A stretch of 22,535 bases of DNA from an uncultured Eubacteriales bacterium (GCA_905205855.1 CAJLFL010000006.1:1-22535); one strand, 5' to 3'. Shown: positions 1-7,920, counted from the stretch's first letter. Made by a program: numbers and translations. Notes: generated by a model not told the origin, from the sequence alone.

Positions 1-87
1 AAGGTTCTGAATAAAATATCAAAGCGGCTGCTTAAAATAATATTCGGCGGTCTGATAATGGCAACCGCCGTCAAAATGTTTTTTTAG
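1..87 (+). CDS. TauE/SafE (TSUP) permease half, C-terminal end (partial)
   Basis: This is the last 28 codons of a gene entering from the left edge. Frame 1 stays open from the first base and ends at TAG 85-87. The peptide has a short basic stretch followed by a hydrophobic segment (FGGLIMATAVKMFF), which is how the last helix of small sulfite-exporter TauE/SafE family permeases usually looks. The next gene on the same strand is another half-size member of that family, so the pair probably forms a split permease. The assignment rests on this short tail plus the neighbour and is therefore tentative. Confidence 0.6.
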   Translation, partial: KVLNKISKRLLKIIFGGLIMATAVKMFF

Positions 88-143
88 CCGCAGCAGATTA
101 TGTTTTTATTACAGGGCACTGCCGCCACACGGGAGAACTATTT

Positions 144-515
144 ATGTTTATAGGAATTATCGGATTTTTGAGCGGAATTATCAGCGGAATGGGTATAGGC
201 GGCGGCGCAATACTTATACCTGCTCTGGTTCTGCTCTGCGGTGTAAGCCAGCAGACCGCGCAGGGAATAAACCTTGTTTATTTTCTGCCGACTGCCATAG
301 CATCGCTTATTATCCATATTAAAAACAAGAATGTTGAAATCAAAACTGCTGCCATAATCGGAATAAGCGGCGTTATAGGCGCGATAGGAGGTACAATGCT
401 TGCCGTTTACCTCTCCGGTGAAATTTTAAAAAAACTTTTTGCTTCATTCTTATTCTTAATCGGAATATATGAAGTATACAAAGGCATAAAAAGCAAAAAT
501 CAGGCTAATGCCTGA
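144..515 (+). CDS. Half-size TauE/SafE (TSUP) family permease
   Basis: This is a very hydrophobic 123-residue protein with about four membrane segments. It opens with the family signature near residues 6-25 (FLSGIISGMGIGGGAILIPAL), followed by a QQTAQGINLVYFLP-like region. Full TSUP permeases have two such repeats in about 250 residues; here only one repeat is present, and the partial gene upstream looks like the other half. Two half proteins probably associate in the membrane. The family exports or imports small sulfur or organic anions, but the substrate cannot be told here. A GGGAG ribosome site lies 8 bases before the ATG. The TGA stop lies inside the terminator stem. Confidence 0.85.
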   Translation: MFIGIIGFLSGIISGMGIGGGAILIPALVLLCGVSQQTAQGINLVYFLPTAIASLIIHIKNKNVEIKTAAIIGISGVIGAIGGTMLAVYLSGEILKKLFASFLFLIGIYEVYKGIKSKNQANA

Positions 516-520
516 TTTTT
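495..520. terminator. Bidirectional Rho-independent terminator
   Basis: A perfect 11-bp stem (495-505 with 510-520) has a TAAT loop and A/T flanks that give a T-run in both directions. It sits between the convergent TauE half and HAD phosphatase genes, overlaps the TauE stop codon and ends 2 bases before the HAD stop codon, so it serves both. Confidence 0.85.
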
Positions 521-522
521 GT

Positions 523-1197
523 TTACAGTATTTCTTTTATCTCGCTTAAAGAACTAATTATATAATCTGCTTTTACTCCGCCGGTACTTTGACCGCGTCG
601 GTTTAACCAACAGGTTTTAAGTCCGTACTCCGCTCCGCCGTTTATATCCGCCGAAACAGAATCGCCTATCATCATTACCTCTCCCGGCTGCACTCCGGAA
701 AGTTCGGCAAAGCATGCATCAAAAAAACCTTTTGACGGTTTAAAAAAGCCAAGTTCCTCCGAAAAGAAGAATTTGTCAAAATACTCAGTCATTCCGGCTA
801 TCTTCAGCCTTTGCATCTGCTGTCTGAACATAGCATTGCTCGCGGCATGCACAGTATATTTACCGCTCAGATATTCCAGCGCCTCTTTTGCATAAAGCAC
901 AGGGACGGCACAGCTGCTGAGCTTGTTTCTGAAGCATGTTTCAAACTCCGGTCCGTTATAGTCTATGCCAAGTTCCTTAAAAATCGTATTCCATCTGACA
1001 GCAAAGAGTTCCTGCTTTGTCAGCTGTCCAAGCTCAATTTTCTGCCAAAGAGCATTGTTTATCCTTAGAAATGTATCAAACACCTCCGACGTATAAACCA
1101 ATTCCTTATCCGCCATTACAATTTTTATTGCTTCCTTTGCCGATTCGTTAAAATCAAGCAGGGTATCATCTATATCTATAAAAACATTTGTTATCAT
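523..1197 (-). CDS. HAD-superfamily phosphatase, YjjG-like
   Basis: This 224-residue protein has all four HAD motifs. Motif I is FIDIDDTLLDF, with the nucleophile Asp8 and acid Asp10. Motif II is in HAASNA. Motif III has a lysine in GFFKPSKGFF. Motif IV is MMIGDSVSADING. The DDTLLDF-type motif I and the length match the YjjG family of (d)NMP phosphatases, which clear non-canonical pyrimidine nucleotides; that substrate is inferred from family likeness. The start lies 3 bases after the DUF4340 stop, so it is the last gene of the ABC operon. It may be only a passenger there, since the function does not obviously link to the transporter. ATG start is preceded by an AAAGGG-like site inside the end of the previous gene. 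Confidence 0.88.
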   Translation of the reverse strand: MITNVFIDIDDTLLDFNESAKEAIKIVMADKELVYTSEVFDTFLRINNALWQKIELGQLTKQELFAVRWNTIFKELGIDYNGPEFETCFRNKLSSCAVPVLYAKEALEYLSGKYTVHAASNAMFRQQMQRLKIAGMTEYFDKFFFSEELGFFKPSKGFFDACFAELSGVQPGEVMMIGDSVSADINGGAEYGLKTCWLNRRGQSTGGVKADYIISSLSEIKEIL

Positions 1198-1200
1198 ACT

Positions 1201-2592
1201 TTACCCTTTATTATCCTCGATTGCTTTAAATAATTCCTCCATAGACGATTTAAGAACGGTCAGGCAATTTCCGTTACTGCGGCGCGCCGCATAACAGCGC
1301 TCGTTATAATCGTATAGCTCCACCATGCTGCGACTTCCGTCAGACATGTTATAGGTAATCGTCATAAACGGCTGACCGCTAACTTTTTCTGCCGCATAAT
1401 CGGTAAACGTAACACCTATAACCTGCTGATACAGCTTTTTAAAGTCCTTTTCAGCCATTTCCTTACCGTTTACCTTAAACTTTCCGCTGTCCTCATCCTG
1501 TTTGCTTTGATCAATCTCCAGCTTCAGAACAACCCCGTCTTTCATTACATCAACAGACTCGACATCTGCTATATTATGAATTTCTACCAGCTTTGAAACA
1601 TAATCAATCGGGTTCAGGGTTTCAACGGCGTCAAGATATGCCTTATCGCCAATGTATACAGATGCCTCGTTATTCCATTGCATATACACTCCGTCCTCTG
1701 CTGCCGAACCGAGTGCAAGCTTATATTCCTTATCATCCGAAGTGTTTATTGTCAACACCGTTTTATTATCACCTAATCCGTAAGCATCTAAATCAGACGG
1801 ATTATCATCAGCAAAGCCTTTTATCTCAATCGTCTTAAAGCTTTCCGCAAGCTTTGAAAGCATATCAGAGGATGCGGCTTCACCCGGATACGGGATTGTC
1901 ACAACAAAATCAGAGGTCATATTGCTCAGTGTTGTGCCATTCTTTTCCGCGGCACAGACCTCCAGTAAAGTATTTCCGTTCTTTGCAACCGAAATCCGCT
2001 TAATTGTACTGCTGTCTATGCTTGCCAATGATGTGCTGCGGTATGAATCTGTTGTTTTAAATATCTTTTTTGCATTATATGACGAAATTGTATATATTCT
2101 GTCACCATTATCCTCCATCATATAATAGCCTGCATCATCACCCGGCAGAGCATCACCTATAATAAATCTGTTGCGGCTGCCGTCCTTTTGGTTTACAACA
2201 AACTCCGCAGAGCACGGTTCAAGCCCAAACTCTGCCGCACGTGTAACATCGGAAGTAATCTCACGTTCTGCCGAAACTGACGCAAATCCGTACACAGCAC
2301 TTTTTAAAGAGCTTTGCATAAATTCAATTCCAGATTTTTCGGGTATTGTCACTGTGCCGTCATCGCCCTGTACCAATGTATACGCCTGCTCCGGATTTCT
2401 TATTGATACCGAAGTTATGCTATCGGAATCAATACTGAACAGTGAAATTGCCGACGATTCAGTTTGCTCCGTTTTGTTTTCTTCCTTATCGGCAGGCGTC
2501 CAGTTTACGGCAAAATAGTATGCTCCGCCGAGCACGGCAAGCACTATGGCCGATACCGCTATGTTACGAATAAGTTTTTTCTTTGCCGTCAT
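1201..2592 (-). CDS. DUF4340 domain membrane-anchored protein
   Basis: This 463-residue protein has one N-terminal membrane anchor (about residues 9-28, NIAVSAIVLAVLGGAYYFAV). The rest is predicted extracytoplasmic and contains repeated beta-rich segments of DUF4340 type (LFSIDSDSITSVSIRN near the start, later SSTIKRISVAKNG and IADVESVDVMKDG). It starts immediately after the stop of the permease fusion, with no gap, so the two are probably translated together. DUF4340 proteins regularly accompany GldA/GldFG-type ABC systems and are thought to be an extracytoplasmic component; no reaction is known. The family call is good, the role uncertain. Confidence 0.85.
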   Translation of the reverse strand: MTAKKKLIRNIAVSAIVLAVLGGAYYFAVNWTPADKEENKTEQTESSAISLFSIDSDSITSVSIRNPEQAYTLVQGDDGTVTIPEKSGIEFMQSSLKSAVYGFASVSAEREITSDVTRAAEFGLEPCSAEFVVNQKDGSRNRFIIGDALPGDDAGYYMMEDNGDRIYTISSYNAKKIFKTTDSYRSTSLASIDSSTIKRISVAKNGNTLLEVCAAEKNGTTLSNMTSDFVVTIPYPGEAASSDMLSKLAESFKTIEIKGFADDNPSDLDAYGLGDNKTVLTINTSDDKEYKLALGSAAEDGVYMQWNNEASVYIGDKAYLDAVETLNPIDYVSKLVEIHNIADVESVDVMKDGVVLKLEIDQSKQDEDSGKFKVNGKEMAEKDFKKLYQQVIGVTFTDYAAEKVSGQPFMTITYNMSDGSRSMVELYDYNERCYAARRSNGNCLTVLKSSMEELFKAIEDNKG

Positions 2593-4689
2593 TTACAGGT
2601 ACCTCCTCCTGAGCCATATAACAAGTCCGGATACAAGTATAATCAGCGGCAGTATATACTGGAGGATAATCGAAAATACTCTTACCTGTTTTTCCGTCAT
2701 TGACATTGTATCTGCGCTGATTACCTTTGCGCGTATACTGAGCGAATCTGTGCTGTCTGTCAGATAAGCAAATGCATTAGTGATAAAATCACCGTTACTG
2801 TAAGCCGAGCTGCTTAATATTCCGCTTGTTTCAGCCGAACTGAGTGAGCCGAGTACAAATATTGCTCCTGTATTACCGTCACCTGATTTTTCAGATATAG
2901 CGGCAACTGTAAGAGGACCGTTTATATCCCCTTCTTTTTTTGATGTATCCGTGCGCGTCATATCTGTAATTCCCCATGATTTGTCAGAAGTTGTCAGCAG
3001 CGGTGTAACAAACGTGTGCTGAATATTATTGTCATTTACGGTAAACGAACATGAATCCGGAGCCATAAACGCAATTTTTTGTTCTATCAGCTTATCTGTT
3101 ATACTGTGTTTCTGCATCTGAGGTGACGGAACAGGAACTCCGTATGAAGAACGCAGAGCCATTGAGCTGTCGCTTTCTATTACATAATCATTATCGGGTT
3201 TTAAGCCCCATTCGCCGAGATAATCATCAAGCCGCGCTGTATCACGGTTTCCGGCTGTAAATATAAAACCTGCTTTGCCGCCGTTCATAAGATATGCGTC
3301 CAGGGCATCACGTTCCTCTGCTGAAAAATCCGCAGACGGAGCCATGCATATCACAACGGATGCATCCTGAGGAATCTCCTCAGAGCCGAGTCTTATCGTT
3401 CCTACTTCATATCCCTCTGATTCAAGCGCCTTTTTCAGCTCGGCAGAAGAATATTCATTATGCCCGTCTGTAAAATATGCCTTTAAAGGTGCAGCGCTGC
3501 CCAAAACATAGCTGACAGCCCCAGTAATCTGCTTTTCGGTATCGACAGATACCTCACCGGTTGCCTGACTTTGACGGTACAGCTGATTCAGCTTAACCAC
3601 CTTAAAGCGGTCGCCCTTTTCAACTATTATAGAACCAACACCTGCATCCTCGCCGTATTTACGGGCAAAAGCCGGATCCGAATACGGATCAATATATGTT
3701 ACCTTAATATTCTTATTCATTTGCTGATACTGTTTAAGGTGCTCCTTTATCGTATCAACAATCTCGCCCGTGGTCGAGTCCGGATATATCGCATATATGT
3801 TCAGCTCGGAATCCACCTTTGACAAAACCTCTTTTGTCTGATCCGAAAACTTATAGACACTGTCATGCGTCAGGTCGATTTGCAGCGGAAGCTTTGCCGT
3901 TATCACATTTACCACACCGTTAAACAGGAGTATTCCGGCAACCGCCGCAGCGGTAACAACAGTATTGTTTATACGAAAGGGTTTTTCACCGTACTGACGG
4001 CGGCGTATAACCTGAATCGTCAGTATAACAAATATACTTATTATACTGAGATAATACACAATATTTTCAAGCTTTAATATACCGTTCTGGAAGTCCTCAT
4101 ATCTATCCATTATTGAAAGCCATTTAAGCAGCTTTTGCATAAACTCGTTTGATATATTTGATGCAAACCATCCCATAAAATATACCAAGAGCAAAACGCC
4201 GAAGCTTACAACCGCCGCTATCATTTGACTTTCTGTCAGAGCGGATATAAACATTCCGATTGCTATGAACGTTCCCCAAAGAAGTATAAAGCCTATGTAT
4301 GCACCGATTATTTCGCTTATGCTTGGGTTTCCGAATACAGAAATAATTATCGGAAATATTAAAGAAAGCACAAGCGTTATTCCAAAGACCGACAGCGCCG
4401 CAAAAAACTTGCCTAATACAATTTGAGTGACACTTACCGGTGCTGTTAAAAGCAGCTGATCTGTTTTTCTGCTGCGCTCCGGTGCAAACAATCCCATAGT
4501 CAGCATTGAAACAAGAAACAAATACAATATATTTACATTTGAAAAAACAGATTTAAGATCGGCACTTTGATAATACAGCGTTCCGGAAACAAAGAACATA
4601 GCGCAAAGCGCAAAGAAAACTCCTGTAAATATATATCCTATGGGAGAGCGAAAATAACCTCTCAGTTCTTTATCCAATATCGCCTTCAT
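2593..4689 (-). CDS. ABC-2 permease fused to GldG-type auxiliary domain (GldFG)
   Basis: This 698-residue protein has two parts. Residues 1 to about 230 are an ABC-2 permease with about six membrane helices, beginning with the GldF-like MKAILDKELRGYFRSPIGYI. Another membrane segment lies around 240-260 (VVTAAAVAGILLFNGVVNVI). It is followed by a long extracytoplasmic GldG-like domain (DLTHDSVYKFSDQTKEVLSK, YIDPYSDPAFARKYG) and a final C-terminal helix ending LVIWLRRRYL. In Bacteroidetes GldF and GldG are separate proteins of the gliding ABC transporter; fusions occur in many non-gliding bacteria. The start overlaps the ATPase stop by 4 bases (ATGA), which suggests coupled translation. The substrate is unknown. 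Confidence 0.9.
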   Translation of the reverse strand: MKAILDKELRGYFRSPIGYIFTGVFFALCAMFFVSGTLYYQSADLKSVFSNVNILYLFLVSMLTMGLFAPERSRKTDQLLLTAPVSVTQIVLGKFFAALSVFGITLVLSLIFPIIISVFGNPSISEIIGAYIGFILLWGTFIAIGMFISALTESQMIAAVVSFGVLLLVYFMGWFASNISNEFMQKLLKWLSIMDRYEDFQNGILKLENIVYYLSIISIFVILTIQVIRRRQYGEKPFRINNTVVTAAAVAGILLFNGVVNVITAKLPLQIDLTHDSVYKFSDQTKEVLSKVDSELNIYAIYPDSTTGEIVDTIKEHLKQYQQMNKNIKVTYIDPYSDPAFARKYGEDAGVGSIIVEKGDRFKVVKLNQLYRQSQATGEVSVDTEKQITGAVSYVLGSAAPLKAYFTDGHNEYSSAELKKALESEGYEVGTIRLGSEEIPQDASVVICMAPSADFSAEERDALDAYLMNGGKAGFIFTAGNRDTARLDDYLGEWGLKPDNDYVIESDSSMALRSSYGVPVPSPQMQKHSITDKLIEQKIAFMAPDSCSFTVNDNNIQHTFVTPLLTTSDKSWGITDMTRTDTSKKEGDINGPLTVAAISEKSGDGNTGAIFVLGSLSSAETSGILSSSAYSNGDFITNAFAYLTDSTDSLSIRAKVISADTMSMTEKQVRVFSIILQYILPLIILVSGLVIWLRRRYL

Positions 4690-5696
4690 TCTTCTTCCCC
4701 CTTTGCCGCCTGCTTGCTTTCGCCATTGTTTCCGTTATCTGAGCTTATTGCCTGCATAAACAATTCCTCAAGCGACTGCGCCGCAGGTTCAAATAAAAGT
4801 ATGGGACATCCTGCCTCTGCAAAAGCGCGGAATACCTCCTCACGCACATCCGCCTCCGGCTGAGAAACTATCATAATATCAACAGTTTCAGGCTCACTGC
4901 TGCCGCAATCCTTTACAGACATAATTCCGTCTATCGGCGAAAGCAGCTTCGCTGCAGTATCGCCGGCACATTTAACCCTTATCATATATTCCGCGCCGTG
5001 ATCCCCGGAATTAAACCTGCCCTTTGCAATAATTTTTCCGCGGTTTATTATAGTATAACTGTCACATACCGCACTTACCTCCTGCAAAATATGTGTACTT
5101 AAAATAACCGTGCGTTTTTTGCCAAGACCGCTTATAACTTCGCGGATTTCCATTATCTGCTTAGGATCAAGACCGACTGTCGGCTCGTCCAGCACAAGCA
5201 CCTCCGGATCTCCGATTAAAGCCTGCGCCAAGCCGACTCTTTGTCTGTACCCTTTAGAAAGATTCTTTATAAGCCTTCCTTTTACATTCCGTATTTTTAC
5301 CGTTTCCATTATACGATTAAGGTGAGCTTCCTTGTCCTTGCGGCTGACCTGCTTTAAATCATAAGCAAAACTTAAATATTCATGAACCGTCATTTCCGGG
5401 TACAGCGGAGGCTGTTCCGGAAGATAACCTATCTTGCGCCGTACCTCAACAGGGTTTTCCGATATGTCTGTGCCGTCTATTTTTACGCTTCCTCCGCTTG
5501 CGGCAAGGTATCCCGTCAGTATATTCATGGTTGTTGATTTGCCTGCGCCGTTTGGACCGAGAAACCCCATAATTTCGCCTTTTTTTACGCTAAAGCTTAT
5601 ATCCTCCAACGCCTTGTTTGAGCCATATGATTTATTAAGTCCGCATATTTCTATAACTGCCGGAGCTTCTGCAACTCCTTTTGTCTGTTCCTCCAT
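4686..5696 (-). CDS. ABC transporter ATP-binding protein, GldA-like
   Basis: This cytoplasmic ATPase drives the adjacent permease fusion. It has Walker A (GPNGAGKST, about residue 50), a Q-loop region (GYLPEQPPLYPEMTV), the signature LSKGYRQRVGLAQAL, Walker B (VLVLDEPTVGLDP) and an H-loop (ILSTHIL). A C-terminal extension of about 100 residues is typical of the GldA/CcmA-like drug and lipid exporters. I chose ATG 5696 because AAAGGAG ends 8 bases before it. The GTG at 5705 would lie inside that same ribosome site. It is the first gene of a four-gene operon with the permease fusion, the DUF4340 protein and the HAD phosphatase. Confidence 0.93.
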   Translation of the reverse strand: MEEQTKGVAEAPAVIEICGLNKSYGSNKALEDISFSVKKGEIMGFLGPNGAGKSTTMNILTGYLAASGGSVKIDGTDISENPVEVRRKIGYLPEQPPLYPEMTVHEYLSFAYDLKQVSRKDKEAHLNRIMETVKIRNVKGRLIKNLSKGYRQRVGLAQALIGDPEVLVLDEPTVGLDPKQIMEIREVISGLGKKRTVILSTHILQEVSAVCDSYTIINRGKIIAKGRFNSGDHGAEYMIRVKCAGDTAAKLLSPIDGIMSVKDCGSSEPETVDIMIVSQPEADVREEVFRAFAEAGCPILLFEPAAQSLEELFMQAISSDNGNNGESKQAAKGEEE

Positions 5697-5796
5697 ATAT
5701 TTCACTCCTTTAAACCTAAAACTTCAATAATTGACTGTAAGTTCCGTCATTCAGCGTTTTTAGTGAGAGATTATATTCCGCCACTGAAAAATCAAG

Positions 5797-5827
5797 TGTC
5801 CCCCGCCGCCTATAAAGGCGGGGGACA
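5797..5827. other. Strong GC hairpin in the leader of the ABC operon
   Basis: An 11-bp perfect stem (5797-5807 with 5817-5827) of GTCCCCC/GGGGGAC type has a 9-base loop. It lies about 15 bases downstream of the predicted transcription start of the minus-strand ABC operon and about 100 bases before its first gene. On the minus strand it is followed by CTTGATTTTTC, a modest T-run, so it could act as an attenuator or as a 5' stabilising hairpin. No plus-strand gene lies upstream that needs a terminator here. Confidence 0.6.
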
Positions 5828-5847
5828 TCTTAATTTAGTTATATTAA

Positions 5848-5876
5848 ATTATAGCACAGCACATACGCAAAGTCAA
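5848..5876 (-). promoter_or_regulatory. SigA-type promoter of the ABC operon
   Basis: Read on the minus strand: TTGACT (5871-5876), a 17-base spacer and a perfect TATAAT (5848-5853). The predicted start is near 5841, which gives a leader of about 145 bases containing the GC hairpin. Confidence 0.75.
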
Positions 5877-5912
5877 AAAATGTTTTGTAAACAATTTGTG
5901 ACATAAAAATAC

Positions 5913-5950
5913 GGACTGTTTAAAAAGTCTAATGACTTTTTAAACAGCCC
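5913..5950 (-). terminator. Terminator of the BlaI/M56 operon
   Basis: A 14-bp perfect stem (5916-5929 with 5934-5947) with a 4-base loop extends by two more G:C pairs past one mismatch. On the minus strand it is followed by GTATTTTTATG. It begins 8 bases after the last gene of the operon. Confidence 0.85.
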
Positions 5951-5958
5951 TCTTTATA

Positions 5959-6591
5959 TCAATATCCCATATCGTCAATCAGCCACTTGCCGTCTTTTCC
6001 GTCGCGTATTAAAATCATCTTCCAATCGGTATAATCTCCCTCGCTGTATGCGCCTGCATCTCCGCCCTGCGGAATACTTACGCAGTAATCAACTCTGAAT
6101 ACAATTACATCGTCTAATGATATATTTGTAATGCTTCCTCTGCCGTAATTGATATAATCTTCTTTTTCCGTATCATTCGGATCATAATGTATATTCTTCA
6201 AAGTCAAAACGGCATCGCCGTCACTGGTCAGCACTACATTAGGTGTATTATACCATGCCGTCAGAGTTTCAAGCTCTCCTCTTTTGCCCTTTTCGTTTGC
6301 CGCTCTGAAGTATTCTTCAACTACCGCTCTTGCTGCGGCAACATCATCATTGAGTGATTGATTATCGTTTTTTAATTCACCGGTGTAATCGGTTTTAACA
6401 GCATTTTCCGCAGCTCCGTCATACGCCGCCATAACAACGGTTGCGCCGAGCATTGTCACAGCAACCATGCAGGACATCACTACCGCCGTAACCCTTGAAA
6501 TCAGCCCGTTCTTTGAGCGGATTTTTGCAAACCTGTTCTGTAAGGTCTTTTTATTTGCACTCATTTTAGTTGTGTATAAATTCTCTAACAT
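5959..6591 (-). CDS. Membrane-anchored protein, apparent detached C-terminal part of M56 sensor
   Basis: This 210-residue protein has a basic N-terminus (SANKKTLQNRFAKIRSKNG), one membrane helix (about residues 33-55, VTAVVMSCMVAVTMLGATVVMA) and an acidic extracytoplasmic domain of about 150 residues I do not recognise. In single-chain M56/BlaR1-like proteins, a stretch like LYTTKMSANKKTLQNRF normally follows directly after the peptidase domain, before the last helix. Here it starts a separate ORF 4 bases after the M56 stop, in another frame. It has its own strong site, AAAGGAG 8 bases before the ATG, so it can be translated alone. It is probably the sensor or output half of the M56 protein; alternatively it is an independent small membrane protein. 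Confidence 0.65.
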   Translation of the reverse strand: MLENLYTTKMSANKKTLQNRFAKIRSKNGLISRVTAVVMSCMVAVTMLGATVVMAAYDGAAENAVKTDYTGELKNDNQSLNDDVAAARAVVEEYFRAANEKGKRGELETLTAWYNTPNVVLTSDGDAVLTLKNIHYDPNDTEKEDYINYGRGSITNISLDDVIVFRVDYCVSIPQGGDAGAYSEGDYTDWKMILIRDGKDGKWLIDDMGY

Positions 6592-6595
6592 TTTT

Positions 6596-7432
6596 TTAGC
6601 TCCTTTCCTCTACTAAATTAAGAATTGTTTGCATATACAGCTTTTGTTCATCTTCAGGCATGTTTTTTGTCACCGACATATCGCACGATACCTCGCAAGC
6701 CTCGCTCAGATTTGCACAGGCAAGATAGCAGAGCGGATTAAACCAATGAACGGTATTTACCAAAACCGCAAACCACTTCACAAGCAAATCCTTTCGCTTA
6801 TAGTGCGTCAGCTCGTGCAAAAGCACCATTCGCATATTTTCATCGGGAATTTTACGGCAGGGAATATATACTACCGGGAACAACACCCCCACAAGCATGG
6901 GAGAACCCACCTCCGATGATGCTTTAAGCCTGATATATCTTTTAATTTTAAGCTCCTTTTTTACTTCTTCAAACAATTTGCTGTCGGAAATCTTTACTGC
7001 ATTTCTATTTTTACGGTATATATACATGCAATAGCTTATAATAACGGTAAATAAAAATATAAGCACTCCTGCACTCCATATATACGCAATAAGTTCAAAA
7101 AGCCGTATCTGAATTTTGGGTGACAGCTTAATCTCTCTGTATTCAATCGGTGTATCATAGGTTATAGCCGTATCCGGATTGTTTCCCTCATTCGGCTGCA
7201 CCTCCGTCTGCACCGTTTGATTCTGCGGCGTTATCGAGAATCTTTGAGCCTCTTTTTGCGGAATCAGCTTGTATACAGGCAGTATCATGGAAATCAGCAC
7301 AACAACCCATACACAATACTGCCATCTTGCCGGCAACCTCTTTGCGGTAACAGGCTTCAGGAGAAAAAGCAGTGTTGTTATTCCAAACCCAAACAGACTT
7401 AATATAAACACCGTTTTGAAAGCATTATACAA
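6596..7432 (-). CDS. M56-family (BlaR1-like) membrane metallopeptidase, short form
   Basis: This is a membrane zinc peptidase that in the family senses an envelope signal and inactivates its BlaI repressor partner. Helices lie near residues 5-30, 42-62 and 115-140. The catalytic motif is HELTHYKRKD, followed downstream by the family's NTVHWFNPLCYLACANLSEACEVSCD, with a probable third zinc ligand in EACE. It ends soon after (YMQTILNLVEERS), whereas homologues continue with a further helix and a sensor domain; the next gene seems to encode that part. I prefer TTG 7432 because GGAG ends 8 bases before it; GTG 7441 would overlap that GGAG and the BlaI stop. The reading frame is open from either. 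Confidence 0.85.
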   Translation of the reverse strand: MYNAFKTVFILSLFGFGITTLLFLLKPVTAKRLPARWQYCVWVVVLISMILPVYKLIPQKEAQRFSITPQNQTVQTEVQPNEGNNPDTAITYDTPIEYREIKLSPKIQIRLFELIAYIWSAGVLIFLFTVIISYCMYIYRKNRNAVKISDSKLFEEVKKELKIKRYIRLKASSEVGSPMLVGVLFPVVYIPCRKIPDENMRMVLLHELTHYKRKDLLVKWFAVLVNTVHWFNPLCYLACANLSEACEVSCDMSVTKNMPEDEQKLYMQTILNLVEERS

Positions 7433-7437
7433 GTTTA

Positions 7438-7809
7438 TCACTCCAAATCAAACATACTTTTAAGCTCCGACATATCTTTTTTTGAAAGCTTTTTATTCTC
7501 ATAAAGCGCCGCAACAAGGTTTTTAACAGAGCCTTTATATATCTTTGATAAAAAGCTTTCTGTTTCAGACATATCATAATCATTTTGTTTTAAAATCGGA
7601 TAGTATAAATTTGTGTTTCCCTTTTTTTCGCAGGATACAACATCCTTTTTTAATAACCGCTGCAAAAATGTAGAAACAGTAGACGGTGTCCAGTCGTTTC
7701 CGTCAAGAGCCTTGACAACCTCCGATACCGTCATTTTCTTTTCCGAATTCCACAAAATTTTCATAATACTGTATTCCGAATCGGTAATTGTTTGTTTTAC
7801 ATTTGACAT
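7438..7809 (-). CDS. BlaI/MecI-family transcriptional repressor
   Basis: This 123-residue winged-helix repressor starts with the typical DSEYSIMKILWNSEKKMTVSEVV. The recognition helix region is WTPSTVSTFLQRLLKKDVV, the wing is CEKKGNTNLYYP, and the C-terminal half is a helical dimerisation region. Partner proteins of this family bind TACA/TGTA palindromes and are released when the M56 peptidase cuts or inactivates them. It is the first gene of the operon with the M56 peptidase and the detached C-terminal part. Two matching palindromes overlap its own promoter region, so autoregulation is likely. What signal it answers to cannot be read from the sequence; a beta-lactamase gene is not present nearby. 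Confidence 0.92.
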   Translation of the reverse strand: MSNVKQTITDSEYSIMKILWNSEKKMTVSEVVKALDGNDWTPSTVSTFLQRLLKKDVVSCEKKGNTNLYYPILKQNDYDMSETESFLSKIYKGSVKNLVAALYENKKLSKKDMSELKSMFDLE

Positions 7810-7845
7810 ATAAATGCCCCCTTATGATTCATAAGTTTTTGTTCA

Positions 7846-7867
7846 GTGTAATTACACCTGTAGCTAC
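7846..7867. promoter_or_regulatory. Predicted BlaI operators
   Basis: Two adjacent perfect palindromes, GTGTAATTACAC (7846-7857) and GTAGCTAC (7860-7867), contain the TGTA/TACA or GTA/TAC half-sites used by BlaI/MecI proteins. They lie at and just after the predicted transcription start of the BlaI operon. A further AGCTACA half-site lies at 7889-7895 next to the -35 box. Confidence 0.65.
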
Positions 7868-7874
7868 TATAGAT

Positions 7875-7903
7875 AATATATCACACTCAGCTACATTTGT
7901 CAA
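7875..7903 (-). promoter_or_regulatory. Promoter of the BlaI/M56 operon
   Basis: On the minus strand: a perfect TTGACA (7898-7903), a 17-base spacer and TATATT (7875-7880). The spacer and start region carry BlaI-like half-sites. Confidence 0.75.
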
Positions 7904-7920
7904 GAGTTTTTTTTCATATT

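Noticed and set aside
6590..6600. Programmed ribosomal frameshift in the A-run between the M56 ORF and the next ORF
   Set aside because: The second ORF has its own well-spaced AAAGGAG and ATG, and the M56 frame would need a +1 shift before its stop with no known slippery element; reinitiation is simpler.
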